A DNA stretch of 64,000 nucleotides, from the NCBI GenBank assembly GCA_947455145.1, contig CANGME010000002.1, positions 62,001 through 126,000 of the forward strand, read 5' to 3'. This stretch comes from Comamonadaceae bacterium. Its GTDB lineage: Bacteria; Pseudomonadota; Gammaproteobacteria; Burkholderiales; Burkholderiaceae_C. Position 1 is the stretch's first letter. Every line of letters starts with the position of its first letter. Positions 16,848-27,613 of this stretch are shown here, one piece after another. The notes under the pieces were generated by a model. The model saw only the letters and a list, made by a program, of their open reading frames with translations. It made no database searches and had not been told where the DNA came from. Both the position numbers and the translations under genes were made by a program.

Positions 16848-17909
16848 ATGAAATTTTGGCCCAATTGCGGTTTTGACCAACTCCGACGCAACGAACGCGG
16901 ATGGCTAGTTCCGACCGCTAACTACATCGCTCTTTTACTCACGCGCCCCGAGATGGCGCTGGTGCCTGAGTCTTGCAAAGCTGAAGTGCGTTTGCACAAA
17001 GCCTTGAAAGCTGCACCAATCAAGGCCGTTTTGCCCGCCGAGCTGGAGCGCATCAAGGACGCTGACGCGCGGCACAACTACCAGGTTTTTTTAAGCTTTC
17101 GCGACGGCCTGATTGCCAGCGGCACGCTAGAGGGCTACTACCGCAGCCTCTTTGAGCAAACCGCCATCCACATCCCCCCGGTGTTCATCGACCTGCTGGC
17201 GCAAGCCATATTGCGCAACGTTCTGGACGACTGCACCGATGCGCAAGAAGTGCGCGCAGCCGAGCTGTTGTTTCGACCCCAGCGCATCGCCATTCAAGAC
17301 GGCCAGGTGCTGGCCGCTGACCGCGAGGCGGTGGACCAGTACAGCGAAACCGCAGGTTTGGGTGAGCTGGGCCGCCTCTTGCTGGAGAGCAAGGCGAGCC
17401 TGCGCACCGCCAACTTCAAAGTGCTGTCGCCCGACAACGCAGAGCGCTATTGGTCAGCCCCCGAGCGCCACCCGTTTTTGCTGGACCTCACGCACGAGAT
17501 CACCCAGGAGCTGAGCCACGGCCTGACGCTGCGCATGGCGCGCGCACGCAGCGGCCTGCAGGCGCTGGCGCGGGTGCTTGAGAAGTGGGTGTGGCATTTC
17601 TGCGCGGTGCAGGTGCGCATTCAGCCCGAGGCCAGCGTGACCGATGCGGCTTGGCGCTGGCACACCGGGCTGGACGCCGAGTCCAGCACGATTCTGAACC
17701 GGCTGTACGAGGGCGAGGTGGTGGAGTCTGACCAGATGCAGCGCCTCATCAGCCTGTTTCGCCTGACGTTTGACAACCCGCAAGATGTGCAGCCTGAGCT
17801 GGTGGGCAAGCCCGTTTACCTGGGTCTGGCCATGAACGCAGACAAAGTGCTGCGCATCAAGCCGCAAAACCTGTTGCTGAATTTGCCGCTGGCCAAGCCG
17901 TCACGCTGA
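16848..17909 (+). CDS. uncharacterised protein (DUF6352-like)
   Basis: 353 residues, soluble and mostly helical. I believe it belongs to the family named DUF6352 but could not confirm by search. It opens MKFWPNCGFDQLRRNERGWL and contains a central segment LRNVLDDCTDAQEVRAAELLFRPQRI. There is no signal peptide, membrane helix or catalytic motif I recognise. It lies 78 bases after the small acidic gene and converges with the SDR gene. Function unknown. Confidence 0.75.
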   Translation: MKFWPNCGFDQLRRNERGWLVPTANYIALLLTRPEMALVPESCKAEVRLHKALKAAPIKAVLPAELERIKDADARHNYQVFLSFRDGLIASGTLEGYYRSLFEQTAIHIPPVFIDLLAQAILRNVLDDCTDAQEVRAAELLFRPQRIAIQDGQVLAADREAVDQYSETAGLGELGRLLLESKASLRTANFKVLSPDNAERYWSAPERHPFLLDLTHEITQELSHGLTLRMARARSGLQALARVLEKWVWHFCAVQVRIQPEASVTDAAWRWHTGLDAESSTILNRLYEGEVVESDQMQRLISLFRLTFDNPQDVQPELVGKPVYLGLAMNADKVLRIKPQNLLLNLPLAKPSR

Positions 17910-17914
17910 TAGCC

Positions 17915-18661
17915 TCAAATCGACATGCCACCATCAATGGCATAGGCCTGGCCGGTCACAAAGGCCGACTCGTCACTGGCCAAAAACACCACCAGCGGCG
18001 CAATCTCATGGGCCTGCGCCAAACGCCCCATGGGTTGGCGATCAATGAAGTTTTGACGTGCCTGCACCGGGTCGTCAAACGCATTGATGCGGTCTTGCAG
18101 TGAAGGCGTATCCACCGTGCCGGGACAAATCGCATTGCAGCGCACGCCCTGGGCAACAAAGTCAGCCGCCACGCTCTTGGTCAGCCCAATCACCGCCGCT
18201 TTGGACGCGCCGTAAAGGAAACGACTGGGCAGGCCCTTCATGCTGCTGCACACACTGGCCATGTTGATGATGCTGGCGCCGCTGCTGGTTTTTGCCTTGT
18301 CCAGCATGCGCGGCAGCACGGCCTGGATCATCCAGAACTGCGCACGGGCGTTCAGGTTGAAAGCGAAAGCCCACTCCTCGTCTTGGGCCTCCAGCACCGT
18401 GCCCTTGTGCACAAACCCAGCGCAGTTGAACAGCACGTCCAGCGCAGGCAGTGTGGCCACCAGCGCGGTAATGGCGGACTTGTCCAGCACGTTGAGCACC
18501 GCCGTTTGAATGCCCGCCACGCCCTCATAAGTCTTGAGCAGTTCGGCGTTGATGTCGGTCGCCCAGACCTGTGCGCCCTCGGCAGCCAGGGCCAGCGCCG
18601 TGGCCTTGCCAATGCCTTGCCCAGCGGCAGTGATCAGGGCGATTTTTCCTTTGAGGCGCAT
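17915..18661 (-). CDS. SDR family oxidoreductase
   Basis: 248 residues from ATG 18661 with AAGGAG upstream. Classical short-chain dehydrogenase: nucleotide motif TAAGQGIG (residues about 11-18), NCAG, and the catalytic Tyr-x-x-x-Lys in LYGASKAAVIGLTKSVAADF with the upstream Ser. The acidic residue in ATDINAELL suggests NAD preference. Sequence style resembles 2-keto-3-deoxy-L-fuconate dehydrogenase and the DHRS6/BDH2-like branch. It diverges from a UxaA-type sugar-acid dehydratase, so a sugar-acid oxidation role is plausible (inference). Confidence 0.85.
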   Translation of the reverse strand: MRLKGKIALITAAGQGIGKATALALAAEGAQVWATDINAELLKTYEGVAGIQTAVLNVLDKSAITALVATLPALDVLFNCAGFVHKGTVLEAQDEEWAFAFNLNARAQFWMIQAVLPRMLDKAKTSSGASIINMASVCSSMKGLPSRFLYGASKAAVIGLTKSVAADFVAQGVRCNAICPGTVDTPSLQDRINAFDDPVQARQNFIDRQPMGRLAQAHEIAPLVVFLASDESAFVTGQAYAIDGGMSI

Positions 18662-18781
18662 GTCATCTCCTTTAAAGTACGCTCTCAAGATTGTCTCTTA
18701 TTGACGGTTTCCCAAATGATGATGAACGAACTCGCGGTTTCCCCTTGGCTTGCTTGCTCGTCTCGCGCTGAGTCTTCGCGG

Positions 18782-18886
18782 GATCAGGTCGGCGGCGCAC
18801 TCAGCTCCGCGGCTGTCCCCCAGGTCGGCCTAGGGCCGACACTTCCTCCTTTATGCCGCTGCGCTGAGCGCGCCACCGACCTGATC
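18782..18886. repeat. hairpin repeat element, copy A
   Basis: A 24-bp stem with two mismatches joins 18782-18805 to 18863-18886 (left arm begins GATCAGGTCGG). Inside lies the core GCTCCGCGGCTGTCCCCCAG (18804-18823), a small hairpin GTCGGCC/GGCCGAC (18824-18840) and TCCTCCTT-t-ATGCCGCT (18844-18860). The same core recurs in opposite orientation in copy B, but with a different stem sequence. No coding potential. Confidence 0.7.
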
Positions 18887-18904
18887 TTGCGAGCACCCTT
18901 CGTC

Positions 18905-18924
18905 ATTCCCGCGAAGGCGGGAAT
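18905..18924. repeat. dRS3-like short palindrome
   Basis: ATTCCC-GCGAAGGC-GGGAAT fits the ATTCCC-N8-GGGAAT pattern of neisserial dRS3 repeats and the dispersed palindrome common in many proteobacteria. The stem is 8 bp with a 4-base loop. It lies between the two larger hairpin elements in the 440-base gap between the SDR and dehydratase genes. Confidence 0.65.
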
Positions 18925-18960
18925 CCAGTCTTGTCGCATACCCACCCTGCTCGTCGCCTC

Positions 18961-19044
18961 GGCGCTTGGGGTAAGCGGCGTAGCGGCATCAAGGAGGAGA
19001 CCGAAGGCTGGGGGACAGCCGCGGAGCCACTTACCCCAAGTGCC
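18961..19044. repeat. hairpin repeat element, copy B (inverted)
   Basis: A 19-bp stem with two mismatches joins 18961-18979 to 19026-19044 (left arm contains CTTGGGGTAAG, right arm CTTACCCCAAG). Its interior is the reverse complement of copy A's core: 19008-19027 matches 18804-18823 perfectly over 20 bp, and 18978-18998 matches 18844-18864 with two differences. The arms share no sequence with those of copy A, although pairing is kept. Confidence 0.7.
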
Positions 19045-19101
19045 GGGGCGTACAAAACCCAGGCCGCACCAAACTCTCACAACCAAGTTCACCGTAAACC
19101 T

Positions 19102-20628
19102 ATGAACCCCTTCATCCGCCTCCACCCCGCCGACGATGTGTTGATTGCCCGGAGCCAGCTACTGGGCGGCACCGTCGTCGAAAACATCGCCGTCAAGGGC
19201 CTGATCCCACCCGGTCACAAAGTCGCCACCCGCGCCATTGCCACCGGCGAGCCAGTGCGGCGTTACAACCAGATCATCGGCTTCGCCACGCGAGTGATTG
19301 CGGCGGGCGAACACGTCCACACCCACAACCTCGACATGGGGCCTGACAAAGGCGACTTTGCGCGCGACTACGCGGTGGGTGCAGACGTGAAGCCCGAGCC
19401 GATGAAGCGTGAGGCCACCTTCATGGGCATTCAACGGGAAGATGGCCGCGTGGCCACGCGCAACTACATTGGCATCCTCTCCAGCGTGAACTGCTCGGCC
19501 ACCGCCGCGCGCGCCATTGCCGACCACTTCTCGCGCCGCTCTAACCCCGCCGCGCTGGCCGCCTTTCCCAACGTGGACGGCGTGGTGGCCCTGACCCACG
19601 GCACGGGCTGCGGCATGGACACCGAGGGCCTGGGCATGAAGCTGCTGGAGCGCACCTTGAGCGGCTACGCGACCCATGCCAACTTCTGGGGCGTGCTGGC
19701 GATTGGCCTAGGCTGCGAGGCGAATCAGCTCAAGGCCTGGATGGCGCACAGCCGCCTGGTGGAGGGCGACACGCTGAAAGTCTTCAACATTCAAGACACC
19801 GGTGGCACGACCAAGACCGTCGCCAAAGGCATTGCACTGATCGAAGAAATGCTGCCGCGCGCCAATGCTGTGCAGCGCCAGCCGTGCAGTGCCTCCCACA
19901 TCACCGTGGGCCTGCAATGCGGCGGATCGGACGGCTACAGCGGCATCAGCGCCAACCCGGCCTTGGGCGCAGCGGTGGATCTGCTGGTGGCGCATGGCGG
20001 CACGGCCATCCTCTCTGAGACGCCTGAGATTTACGGCGCAGAACACCTGTTGACACGCCGCGCCGTGCGCCCCGAAGTGGCCGAGAAATTGATCGCCCGC
20101 ATCAAGTGGTGGGAGCACTACACCGCCATCAACGAGGGCGAGATGAACAACAACCCCTCACCCGGCAACAAGGCCGGTGGCCTGACCACCATTTTGGAAA
20201 AATCTCTGGGTGCGGTGGCCAAAGGCGGCACCAGCAATTTGCAAGCCGTGTACGAGTACGCCGAACCCGTGGACTCGCACGGCTTTGTGTACATGGACAC
20301 GCCAGGCTACGACCCAGTTAGCGCCACCGGACAAGTGGCTGGGGGGGCTAACCTGATCTGCTTCACCACCGGGCGCGGCAGCGCCTATGGTTGCGCGCCA
20401 TCGCCTTCACTCAAACTGTCCACCAACACCGCGCTGTGGCAGCGGCAAGAAGATGATATGGACATCAACTGCGGCGAAGTGGTGGACGGCACGGCCAGCG
20501 TGGCCGAGATGGGGCAGCGCATCTTCGAGATGATCTTGGCCACGGCATCTGGCACGCAAAGCAAGAGCGAGCAGCATGGCTATGGACAGAGTGAGTTCGT
20601 GCCTTGGCAGGTGGGGGCGGTGATGTAA
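19102..20628 (+). CDS. UxaA family sugar-acid dehydratase (altronate/galactarate dehydratase type)
   Basis: 508 residues from ATG 19102. The N-terminal SAF domain (residues about 1-90, with HPADDVLIA and HTHNLDMG) is followed by the dehydratase core: GYRREDGRVATRN-like segment, CSATAARAIA, HGTGCGMDTEG, LQCGGSDGYSGISANPALG, ETPEIYGAEHLL and a C-terminal INCG motif. Known: UxaA/GarD enzymes dehydrate altronate or galactarate using iron. The N-terminal and C-terminal halves are fused, as in UxaA. The exact substrate is open. The divergent SDR suggests they act in one pathway across the repeat-rich intergenic region. Confidence 0.88.
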   Translation: MNPFIRLHPADDVLIARSQLLGGTVVENIAVKGLIPPGHKVATRAIATGEPVRRYNQIIGFATRVIAAGEHVHTHNLDMGPDKGDFARDYAVGADVKPEPMKREATFMGIQREDGRVATRNYIGILSSVNCSATAARAIADHFSRRSNPAALAAFPNVDGVVALTHGTGCGMDTEGLGMKLLERTLSGYATHANFWGVLAIGLGCEANQLKAWMAHSRLVEGDTLKVFNIQDTGGTTKTVAKGIALIEEMLPRANAVQRQPCSASHITVGLQCGGSDGYSGISANPALGAAVDLLVAHGGTAILSETPEIYGAEHLLTRRAVRPEVAEKLIARIKWWEHYTAINEGEMNNNPSPGNKAGGLTTILEKSLGAVAKGGTSNLQAVYEYAEPVDSHGFVYMDTPGYDPVSATGQVAGGANLICFTTGRGSAYGCAPSPSLKLSTNTALWQRQEDDMDINCGEVVDGTASVAEMGQRIFEMILATASGTQSKSEQHGYGQSEFVPWQVGAVM

Positions 20629-20750
20629 GGGGTGAAACGTATCGTATTTATCAATTACTCACATATCAATTACTCAAACCAAGCGCCCAATACAATCACT
20701 CACTCAAGCCGTTGTGCTGAAAACGACTTTATTGAACAAGGAAATCTCCC

Positions 20751-21446
20751 ATGGTGAGTGATGTGTCAACAGCCGCAGGTTTGGACCCGCTGGCGCAAGA
20801 CTTTGTGCAGTTTGCCGTCGAGAGTGGTGTACTGAAGTTTGGCGAATTCAAGACTAAGGCTGGTCGGCTTTCGCCCTATTTCTTCAACGCCGGTTTGTTT
20901 GATGACGGAGCCAAGCTCGGGCGCTTGGCGGCGTTTTATGCACAGCGCATCATCGACAGCGGCATCGAGTTCGACATGATCTTCGGCCCCGCCTACAAAG
21001 GCATTCCTCTGGGTGCAACGTTGGCGGTGGAGTTGGCCCGGCACGGGCGCAACGTGCCCTTTGCCTACAACCGCAAAGAGGCCAAAGACCACGGCGAGGG
21101 CGGCTCGCTGGTGGGCGCGCCGCTCAAAGGCCGGGTGCTGATCGTGGACGACGTCATGTCGGCTGGCACGGCAGCGCGTGAATCAATCGCCTTGATTGAA
21201 GCCGCCGGAGCCACGCCGCATGCGGTGGTGATTGCGCTGGACCGGCAAGAGATGGCCACTGAAGGCGGGCAAGACGTACCCTACAGCGCCGTGCAGTACG
21301 TGCGTGAACGCCTGGGCTTGCAGGTGTGTGCGATTGCGCAACTTGATGATTTGCTACAGTATCTGAATACTCACAGCCGCACGGGACTGGCTGCCGAGCA
21401 CAAACAGGTGCTGGCCTACAGGAACAAATATGGCGTTTCAAACTAG
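20751..21446 (+). CDS. pyrE: orotate phosphoribosyltransferase
   Basis: 231 residues; ATG 20751 preceded by AAGGAAA. It has the OPRTase features FGEFKTKAGRLSPYFFNAG, FGPAYKGIPLGA, the AYNRKEAKDHGEGG flexible loop and the PRPP-binding motif VLIVDDVMSAGTA. Known role: orotate plus PRPP to OMP in pyrimidine synthesis. The next pathway enzyme, pyrF, lies at 42.2 kb in this window. A direct repeat TATCAATTACTCA occurs twice in the 120-base leader. Confidence 0.97.
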   Translation: MVSDVSTAAGLDPLAQDFVQFAVESGVLKFGEFKTKAGRLSPYFFNAGLFDDGAKLGRLAAFYAQRIIDSGIEFDMIFGPAYKGIPLGATLAVELARHGRNVPFAYNRKEAKDHGEGGSLVGAPLKGRVLIVDDVMSAGTAARESIALIEAAGATPHAVVIALDRQEMATEGGQDVPYSAVQYVRERLGLQVCAIAQLDDLLQYLNTHSRTGLAAEHKQVLAYRNKYGVSN

Positions 21447-21454
21447 GGACTAAA

Positions 21455-22096
21455 ATGACAACTGGGTTCAGACAAGCCTTACTGGCCCCATGGCTGATCT
21501 TGGCAATGGGGGAAGCCTTGGCACAAGGCCAAGGAATCTACACCTGTGTGGACAAGGTAGGACGCAAATTCACCGCAGATCGTCCTATTGTGGAGTGCAT
21601 GGATCGGGAGCAAAAAATTCTAAACCCCAGCGGCTCCGTTAAGGCGGTAATGCCCCCTCCAAAATCAGAAAAAGAGTTGGAAGCTATCGCGATACAAAAA
21701 AGAAATGCCACTGAAATTCAAGCGCAACAAGAGGAAGAAAAAAGGCGCGACCGCGCTTTGATCAGCCGCTATCCCAACAAGGCCGCGCACGACAAAACTC
21801 GACTCGAGGCCTTGAAAGAAGTCAGCGCAGCGCGCGAAATGGCCGTGAACCGAGTGAAAGAGCTCATGGCGAAGCGCGACAAAATCGCCGAAGAACTGGA
21901 GTTTTATAAAAAATCACCCGAAACAGTTCCCGCAAACTTGCGCCGCCGGGTTGAAGAAAACACTCGCGACACCGAAGCGCAACGGCAATTCATAATTCGC
22001 CAAGACCAAGAGTTGGTGCGGGTGAATGCCCGCTTTGATGAGGAGTTGACGCGCTTGCGGCCCCAGTGGGCCATGCGCGATGGCACCTCAAAGTGA
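21455..22096 (+). CDS. exported DUF4124-like coiled-coil protein
   Basis: 213 residues. A signal peptide (cleavage near ALAQG, residue 24) precedes a short DUF4124-type domain (GIYTCVDKVGRKFTADRP; the two cysteines Cys30 and Cys48 could pair). A long charged coiled coil follows (about residues 70-205, rich in E, K, R and Q). Located 8 bases after pyrE, but probably unrelated to it in function. Periplasmic structural or adaptor role is possible; none is established. Confidence 0.75.
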   Translation: MTTGFRQALLAPWLILAMGEALAQGQGIYTCVDKVGRKFTADRPIVECMDREQKILNPSGSVKAVMPPPKSEKELEAIAIQKRNATEIQAQQEEEKRRDRALISRYPNKAAHDKTRLEALKEVSAAREMAVNRVKELMAKRDKIAEELEFYKKSPETVPANLRRRVEENTRDTEAQRQFIIRQDQELVRVNARFDEELTRLRPQWAMRDGTSK

Positions 22097-22158
22097 TCTC
22101 CTAGTTAGGTGAGCCTTCCAGAAGATCAGGTTGAAGCTATGCTTGGCTTGAAGCGGCT

Positions 22159-23607
22159 TTAACCCAACTTGCTGCGCAGCAAGTCGCCCGCCTGTTGCGG
22201 ATTCGCCTTGCCCTGACTGCCCTTCATGATCTGACCGACCAGCGCATTGAGCGCCTTGCTGTTGCCAGCCCGGTACTCTTCGACGTTTTTGGGGTTAGCG
22301 GCGATCACGGTGTCGATGATTTTCTCCAGGGCGCTGGTGTCATTCATCTGGCGCAAGCCTTTAGATTCGATGAGGGCATCAACCTCCGCACCTTCTCCAC
22401 TCCACAGCGCGTCGAACACTTGCTTTGCGGCGTTGTTGGATATCGTGCCATCCGCAATGCGTGCGATCAGTGCCGCCAATTGCTGGGCTGACACCGCGCT
22501 TTGCGCAAAATCCCGCTCTTCAGCGTTCAGTCGACGCGATAGCTCACCCATCACCCAGTTACTCACCAGTTTAGGCTGCCCGCAGGTCTTCGCCGCGTCC
22601 TCAAAATAAGCCGCCATAGCCTTACTTTGCGTCAGCGTTGTGGCGTCGTATTCGGGCAATCCGTAGTCGGCCACAAAGCGCGCGGCCATCACGCGAGGCA
22701 GCTCGGTCATCTCGCTGCGCACCCGCTCCACCCACTCGGACTCAATCACCAGCGGCGGCAAATCCGGGTCAGGGAAGTAGCGGTAATCGGCCGCGTCTTC
22801 CTTGCTGCGCATGGAGCGCGTTTCGCCCGTGTCGGGGTCAAACAGCACGGTGGCTTGCTGGATGGCGTGGCCGTCTTCGATCTGCTCGATCTGCCAGCGG
22901 ATCTCATAGTCCATGGCCTGCTGCATGAACTTGAAGCTGTTGAGGTTTTTGATCTCGCGCCGCGTGCCCAACTCAGCCCCCGGTTTGCGCACCGACACAT
23001 TGGCGTCGCAGCGGAAACTTCCCTCTTGCATGTTGCCGTCGCAAATGCCGATCCAGGTCACGATCTTGTGCAGCTCTTTGGCGTAGGCTACAGCCTCCTC
23101 AGAGGAGCGCATGTCGGGCTCGGTCACAATTTCCAGCAGCGGTGTGCCCGCACGGTTCAGGTCAATGCCTGTCTGGCCGATGAAGTCTTCGTGCAGCGAT
23201 TTTCCCGCGTCTTCTTCTAAATGGGCGCGCACCAAGCGCACTGATTTTTTCTCTTCATTCAAAAAGAACTCAATCGCCCCACCCACCACCACCGGAATCT
23301 CAAACTGGCTGATCTGGTAGCCCTTGGGTAGGTCGGGGTAGAAGTAGTTTTTGCGCGCGAAGATGCTGCGCGGCGAGATGGTCGAGCCAATCGCCAAACC
23401 GAACTGGATGGCGCGCTCCACCGCGCCCTTGTTCATCACTGGAAGTGTTCCCGGCAGCGCCAGATCAACGGCGCAGGCCTGTGTATTGGGCTCAGCCCCA
23501 AACGCGGTCGAGGCGCGGCTGAAAATTTTGCTATGAGTGGAGAGTTGGGCGTGGGTTTCGAAGCCGATAACGACTTCGTAGCCTTGGACTAATTTTGAGC
23601 TGCTCAT
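22159..23607 (-). CDS. gatB: Asp/Glu-tRNA amidotransferase subunit B
   Basis: 482 residues. GatB kinase domain: [20 protein letters not shown] start, the zinc-less [16 protein letters not shown] block, [28 protein letters not shown], then the helical and YqeY-like tail ending in [14 protein letters not shown]. Known role: phosphorylates Asp-tRNA-Asn or Glu-tRNA-Gln for amidation with ammonia from GatA. It follows gatA by 2 bases in the gatC-gatA-gatB operon. Confidence 0.97.
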   Translation of the reverse strand: MSSSKLVQGYEVVIGFETHAQLSTHSKIFSRASTAFGAEPNTQACAVDLALPGTLPVMNKGAVERAIQFGLAIGSTISPRSIFARKNYFYPDLPKGYQISQFEIPVVVGGAIEFFLNEEKKSVRLVRAHLEEDAGKSLHEDFIGQTGIDLNRAGTPLLEIVTEPDMRSSEEAVAYAKELHKIVTWIGICDGNMQEGSFRCDANVSVRKPGAELGTRREIKNLNSFKFMQQAMDYEIRWQIEQIEDGHAIQQATVLFDPDTGETRSMRSKEDAADYRYFPDPDLPPLVIESEWVERVRSEMTELPRVMAARFVADYGLPEYDATTLTQSKAMAAYFEDAAKTCGQPKLVSNWVMGELSRRLNAEERDFAQSAVSAQQLAALIARIADGTISNNAAKQVFDALWSGEGAEVDALIESKGLRQMNDTSALEKIIDTVIAANPKNVEEYRAGNSKALNALVGQIMKGSQGKANPQQAGDLLRSKLG

Positions 23608-23609
23608 GG

Positions 23610-25136
23610 TCAGAAGCCTGCCGGTGTTTGAACGTGAAAATCGGTGACCTGCTGCAAGCGATGCGCCACATTGAGCAACTTGGCCTCTTGCAGGTAGTTG
23701 CCAATGAGTTGCAGGCCCACGGGCATGCCGCCCGCGCCAAAGCCGGCGGGCACGCTCATGCCGGGCAGGCCCGCTAATGAGGCGGGCAGGGTGAAGATGT
23801 CGGCCAAGTAGTTGGCTACCGGGTCGTCGGCTTTTTCGCCGATTTTCCAGGCCACTGTCGGGGCCACGGGTCCAGCGATCACGTCACATTGCTTGAAAGC
23901 GTTTTGAAAGTCGTCTGCAATCATGCGGCGGATTTTTTGCGCTTGCAGGTAGTAAGCGTCGTAATACCCGTGGCTAAGCACATAGGCCCCGACCATGATG
24001 CGGCGCTTGACCTCGTCACCAAAGCCTTCGGCGCGGCTCTTTTTGTACATGCTCACCAGGTCGGTGTAGTCTGCTGCGCGGTGGCCAAACTTCACCCCGT
24101 CAAAACGGCTCAGGTTGCTGGACGCTTCTGCGGGCGCGATGATGTAGTACACGGGGATGGACAGCTCGGTGCGCGGAAGCGAAATGGGCACCAGTTTTGC
24201 ACCTAGTTTTTCGTATTCTTTCAAAGCCGCATCGACGGCAGCACGCACATCGGGGGCCAGGCCTTCGCCGAAAAATTCTTGAGGAATACCGATGCGCAGG
24301 CCGCTGATGGAGTCATTGAGCGAGCGTGAAAAGTCCTCTGCGGGAACGTCCAGCGAAGTCGAATCACGATCCAAATCAGGCCCGCACATCGCACTGAGCA
24401 ACAGGGCGCAGTCTTCAGCGCTGCGTGCCATGGGTCCGGCTTGGTCCAGGCTGGAGGCGTAGGCAATCATGCCGTAGCGCGAAGCCCGGCCATAGGTGGG
24501 CTTGATGCCGGTGATGCCGCAAAACGAGGCGGGTTGGCGGATCGAACCACCCGTGTCAGTACCGCTGGCTGCAGGAGCCAGACGCGCTGCAACGGCTGCG
24601 GCGCTGCCACCGGATGAGCCGCCAGGGATGCGGCTGGCATCCCACGGGTTGCGCACCGGGGCTGGGCTGGTGTGGCCTAGGGGCGGTGTGGCGGATTTTT
24701 CATTGGCCGAACCCATCGCAAATTCGTCGCAGCTGACCTTGCCCAAGGTCACCATGCCTGCACCTGGCGTGGCGTTGCCCGCGACACCTTGGCCCAAGCG
24801 TTGCACCACGGTGGCGTCAAACGGGGATCGGTAGCCCGCCAACATGCGCGAGCCCGCTGTGGCCACAAAATCGCGGGTGACAAAAATATCTTTGTGGGCG
24901 ATGGGCACACCGGCCAGCGGGCCTGCAGCGCCTGCGGCCAGGGCCTGGTCGGCCGCGCGGGCCTGGGCCAGGGTGGCGTCTTCGTTCAAGTCCACAAATG
25001 CAGCCAAAGATTCGTTGGCTTTGACGCGGATCAAAAAATGCTGGGCGGTCTCGACGGCTGAGACCTTGCGCTCCCTCAGATGCTGGGCCAGCGCAGCGAC
25101 GGATAAATCGTGGAGTTCGGTTGTGAGGAGGCTCAT
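23610..25136 (-). CDS. gatA: Asp/Glu-tRNA amidotransferase subunit A
   Basis: 508 residues, an amidase-signature enzyme: the catalytic Lys in VPIAHKDIF, the Gly/Ser-rich signature [20 protein letters not shown] and [17 protein letters not shown] holding the two catalytic serines. Known role: glutaminase subunit that delivers ammonia through a channel to GatB. Its ATG overlaps the gatC stop by 4 bases (ATGA). Confidence 0.97.
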   Translation of the reverse strand: MSLLTTELHDLSVAALAQHLRERKVSAVETAQHFLIRVKANESLAAFVDLNEDATLAQARAADQALAAGAAGPLAGVPIAHKDIFVTRDFVATAGSRMLAGYRSPFDATVVQRLGQGVAGNATPGAGMVTLGKVSCDEFAMGSANEKSATPPLGHTSPAPVRNPWDASRIPGGSSGGSAAAVAARLAPAASGTDTGGSIRQPASFCGITGIKPTYGRASRYGMIAYASSLDQAGPMARSAEDCALLLSAMCGPDLDRDSTSLDVPAEDFSRSLNDSISGLRIGIPQEFFGEGLAPDVRAAVDAALKEYEKLGAKLVPISLPRTELSIPVYYIIAPAEASSNLSRFDGVKFGHRAADYTDLVSMYKKSRAEGFGDEVKRRIMVGAYVLSHGYYDAYYLQAQKIRRMIADDFQNAFKQCDVIAGPVAPTVAWKIGEKADDPVANYLADIFTLPASLAGLPGMSVPAGFGAGGMPVGLQLIGNYLQEAKLLNVAHRLQQVTDFHVQTPAGF

Positions 25137-25432
25137 TCGATGACCTTGGGAACGAGAAACAGGCCGTTTTCAACGGCGGGGGCATTGGCTTGGTTGGCCT
25201 CGCGCTGGTTGGGTTCGCTCACCACATCCTCGCGCAGACGCAAGGCAACGTCCTGAATTGTGGCCATGGGGTGGGCCAGAGGCTCAATACCTGTGGTGTC
25301 CACCGCACGCATTGCTTCAACAATGCTAAAAAAGTCATTAATCTGTCCGCGCATGCGCTCGGCTTCAGGGGGGCTGAGCTCCAAGCGCGCCAGGTTGGCT
25401 ATCCGGGAAATATCAAGTGCGGTCAGTGACAT
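25133..25432 (-). CDS. gatC: Asp/Glu-tRNA amidotransferase subunit C
   Basis: 99 residues from ATG 25432 ([20 protein letters not shown]); an upstream in-frame start at 25465 gives a non-homologous N-terminus and is rejected. The small GatC wraps around GatA and stabilises the complex. It has the conserved I-x-x-F-x-x-I and GIEPLAHP motifs. First gene of the gatCAB operon and divergent from mreB. Confidence 0.95.
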   Translation of the reverse strand: MSLTALDISRIANLARLELSPPEAERMRGQINDFFSIVEAMRAVDTTGIEPLAHPMATIQDVALRLREDVVSEPNQREANQANAPAVENGLFLVPKVIE

Positions 25433-25599
25433 GGCAAAAAAGAGTTGAAACCGGGTGTAATGCACTCACGATTTGAGAGCACGGGGCGGGGTCATTTACA
25501 GGGGGATAGAGTATTATCCCGCCTTTAGGCGACACTTTTCATTCAACGCGAGTTTTGAGTGCCGCTTATAGGTTTTAACAGTCAAACGGGTGGTGGTGA

Positions 25600-26679
<1,080 letters not shown>

Positions 26680-26692
26680 AGTTGATGGTTTC

Positions 26693-27613
26693 ATGCCGCT
26701 AGGCACTCTCGACAGATCACCACCGCCTTTCTTTCGCCAAGGCGCGTCGGCCCTTTCCAAGCTGATTGTATGCAGCGCTTTGGCGCTGTTTCTCATGGTG
26801 GCGGATACACGCTTCAAGCTCACACAGCCATTGCGCATTGCAATGGCTGCAGTGATATACCCAATTCAGTGGCTGACGATGCAACCTCTACTCTTGACTG
26901 AAGAAGTTGGCAGTTACTTTGAGTCCTTGAAGTCATCGCAGTCAACCGCAGAAGCGGCCCGACAAAAGCTAGGGTTGCAATCGCAGCGTGCGAATCAAGT
27001 CGAGCAACTCTCGCTGGAGAATACGCGTCTGCGAAGCCTTTTGGAATTGCGCGATCGCGTCACCACCCCATCCAAAGCAGCCCAGGTCTTATATGACTCG
27101 GCGGACCCTTATTCACGTAAAGTTGTGATTGACAAGGGTTTGCTTCATGGCGTGAGTTCGGGTTCCCCCGTGTTGGATGAGCGCGGTGTCTTGGGTCAAG
27201 TCACGCGCGTATATCCATCGGTGAGCGAAGTCACGCTGGTCACGGATCGGGAGCAATCCATTCCCGTGCTCAATGTGCGCACTGGCGCAAGAGCTGTAGC
27301 ATTTGGCGACCCAGGCAACCATGCCAGCGCCTTGGAATTGCGCTTCATGGCGTCCAACGCCGATGTGCAAGTGGGTGATGTGCTTACCACCAGTGGTGTG
27401 GATGGTGTCTATCCGCCCGGAATACCTGTGGCACGGGTGGACAAAATCGAGCGGCAGGTGGAGACCGCCTTCGCCCACATCTTCTGCACTCCACTGGCGG
27501 GTGTGGATGGGGCTTTGCACGTGATGGTCTTGCAGCCGGTTTCGGGGCAAATCCCTGAGAGACCTGCGACTGAAGTCACTCAGAAAATCGGCAAAAAAGG
27601 CTCGCGACCATGA
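26693..27613 (+). CDS. mreC: rod shape-determining protein MreC
   Basis: 306 residues: a short cytoplasmic tail, one membrane helix (about residues 22-42), a coiled coil (about 75-118, LGLQSQRANQVEQLSLENTR) and the double beta-barrel domain with VIDKGLLHGVSSGSPVLDERGVLGQV. Known role: periplasmic scaffold that activates PBP2. It lies 13 bases after mreB and overlaps mreD by 4 bases (ATGA). Confidence 0.95.
   Translation: MPLGTLDRSPPPFFRQGASALSKLIVCSALALFLMVADTRFKLTQPLRIAMAAVIYPIQWLTMQPLLLTEEVGSYFESLKSSQSTAEAARQKLGLQSQRANQVEQLSLENTRLRSLLELRDRVTTPSKAAQVLYDSADPYSRKVVIDKGLLHGVSSGSPVLDERGVLGQVTRVYPSVSEVTLVTDREQSIPVLNVRTGARAVAFGDPGNHASALELRFMASNADVQVGDVLTTSGVDGVYPPGIPVARVDKIERQVETAFAHIFCTPLAGVDGALHVMVLQPVSGQIPERPATEVTQKIGKKGSRP

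Noticed and set aside
18782-19044. Possible CRISPR or integron array
   Set aside because: Only two copies in opposite orientation with no regular spacers.
20641-20680. Direct repeat TATCAATTACTCA before pyrE as a regulator site
   Set aside because: Two AT-rich copies without dyad symmetry; could be slippage, too little to call.
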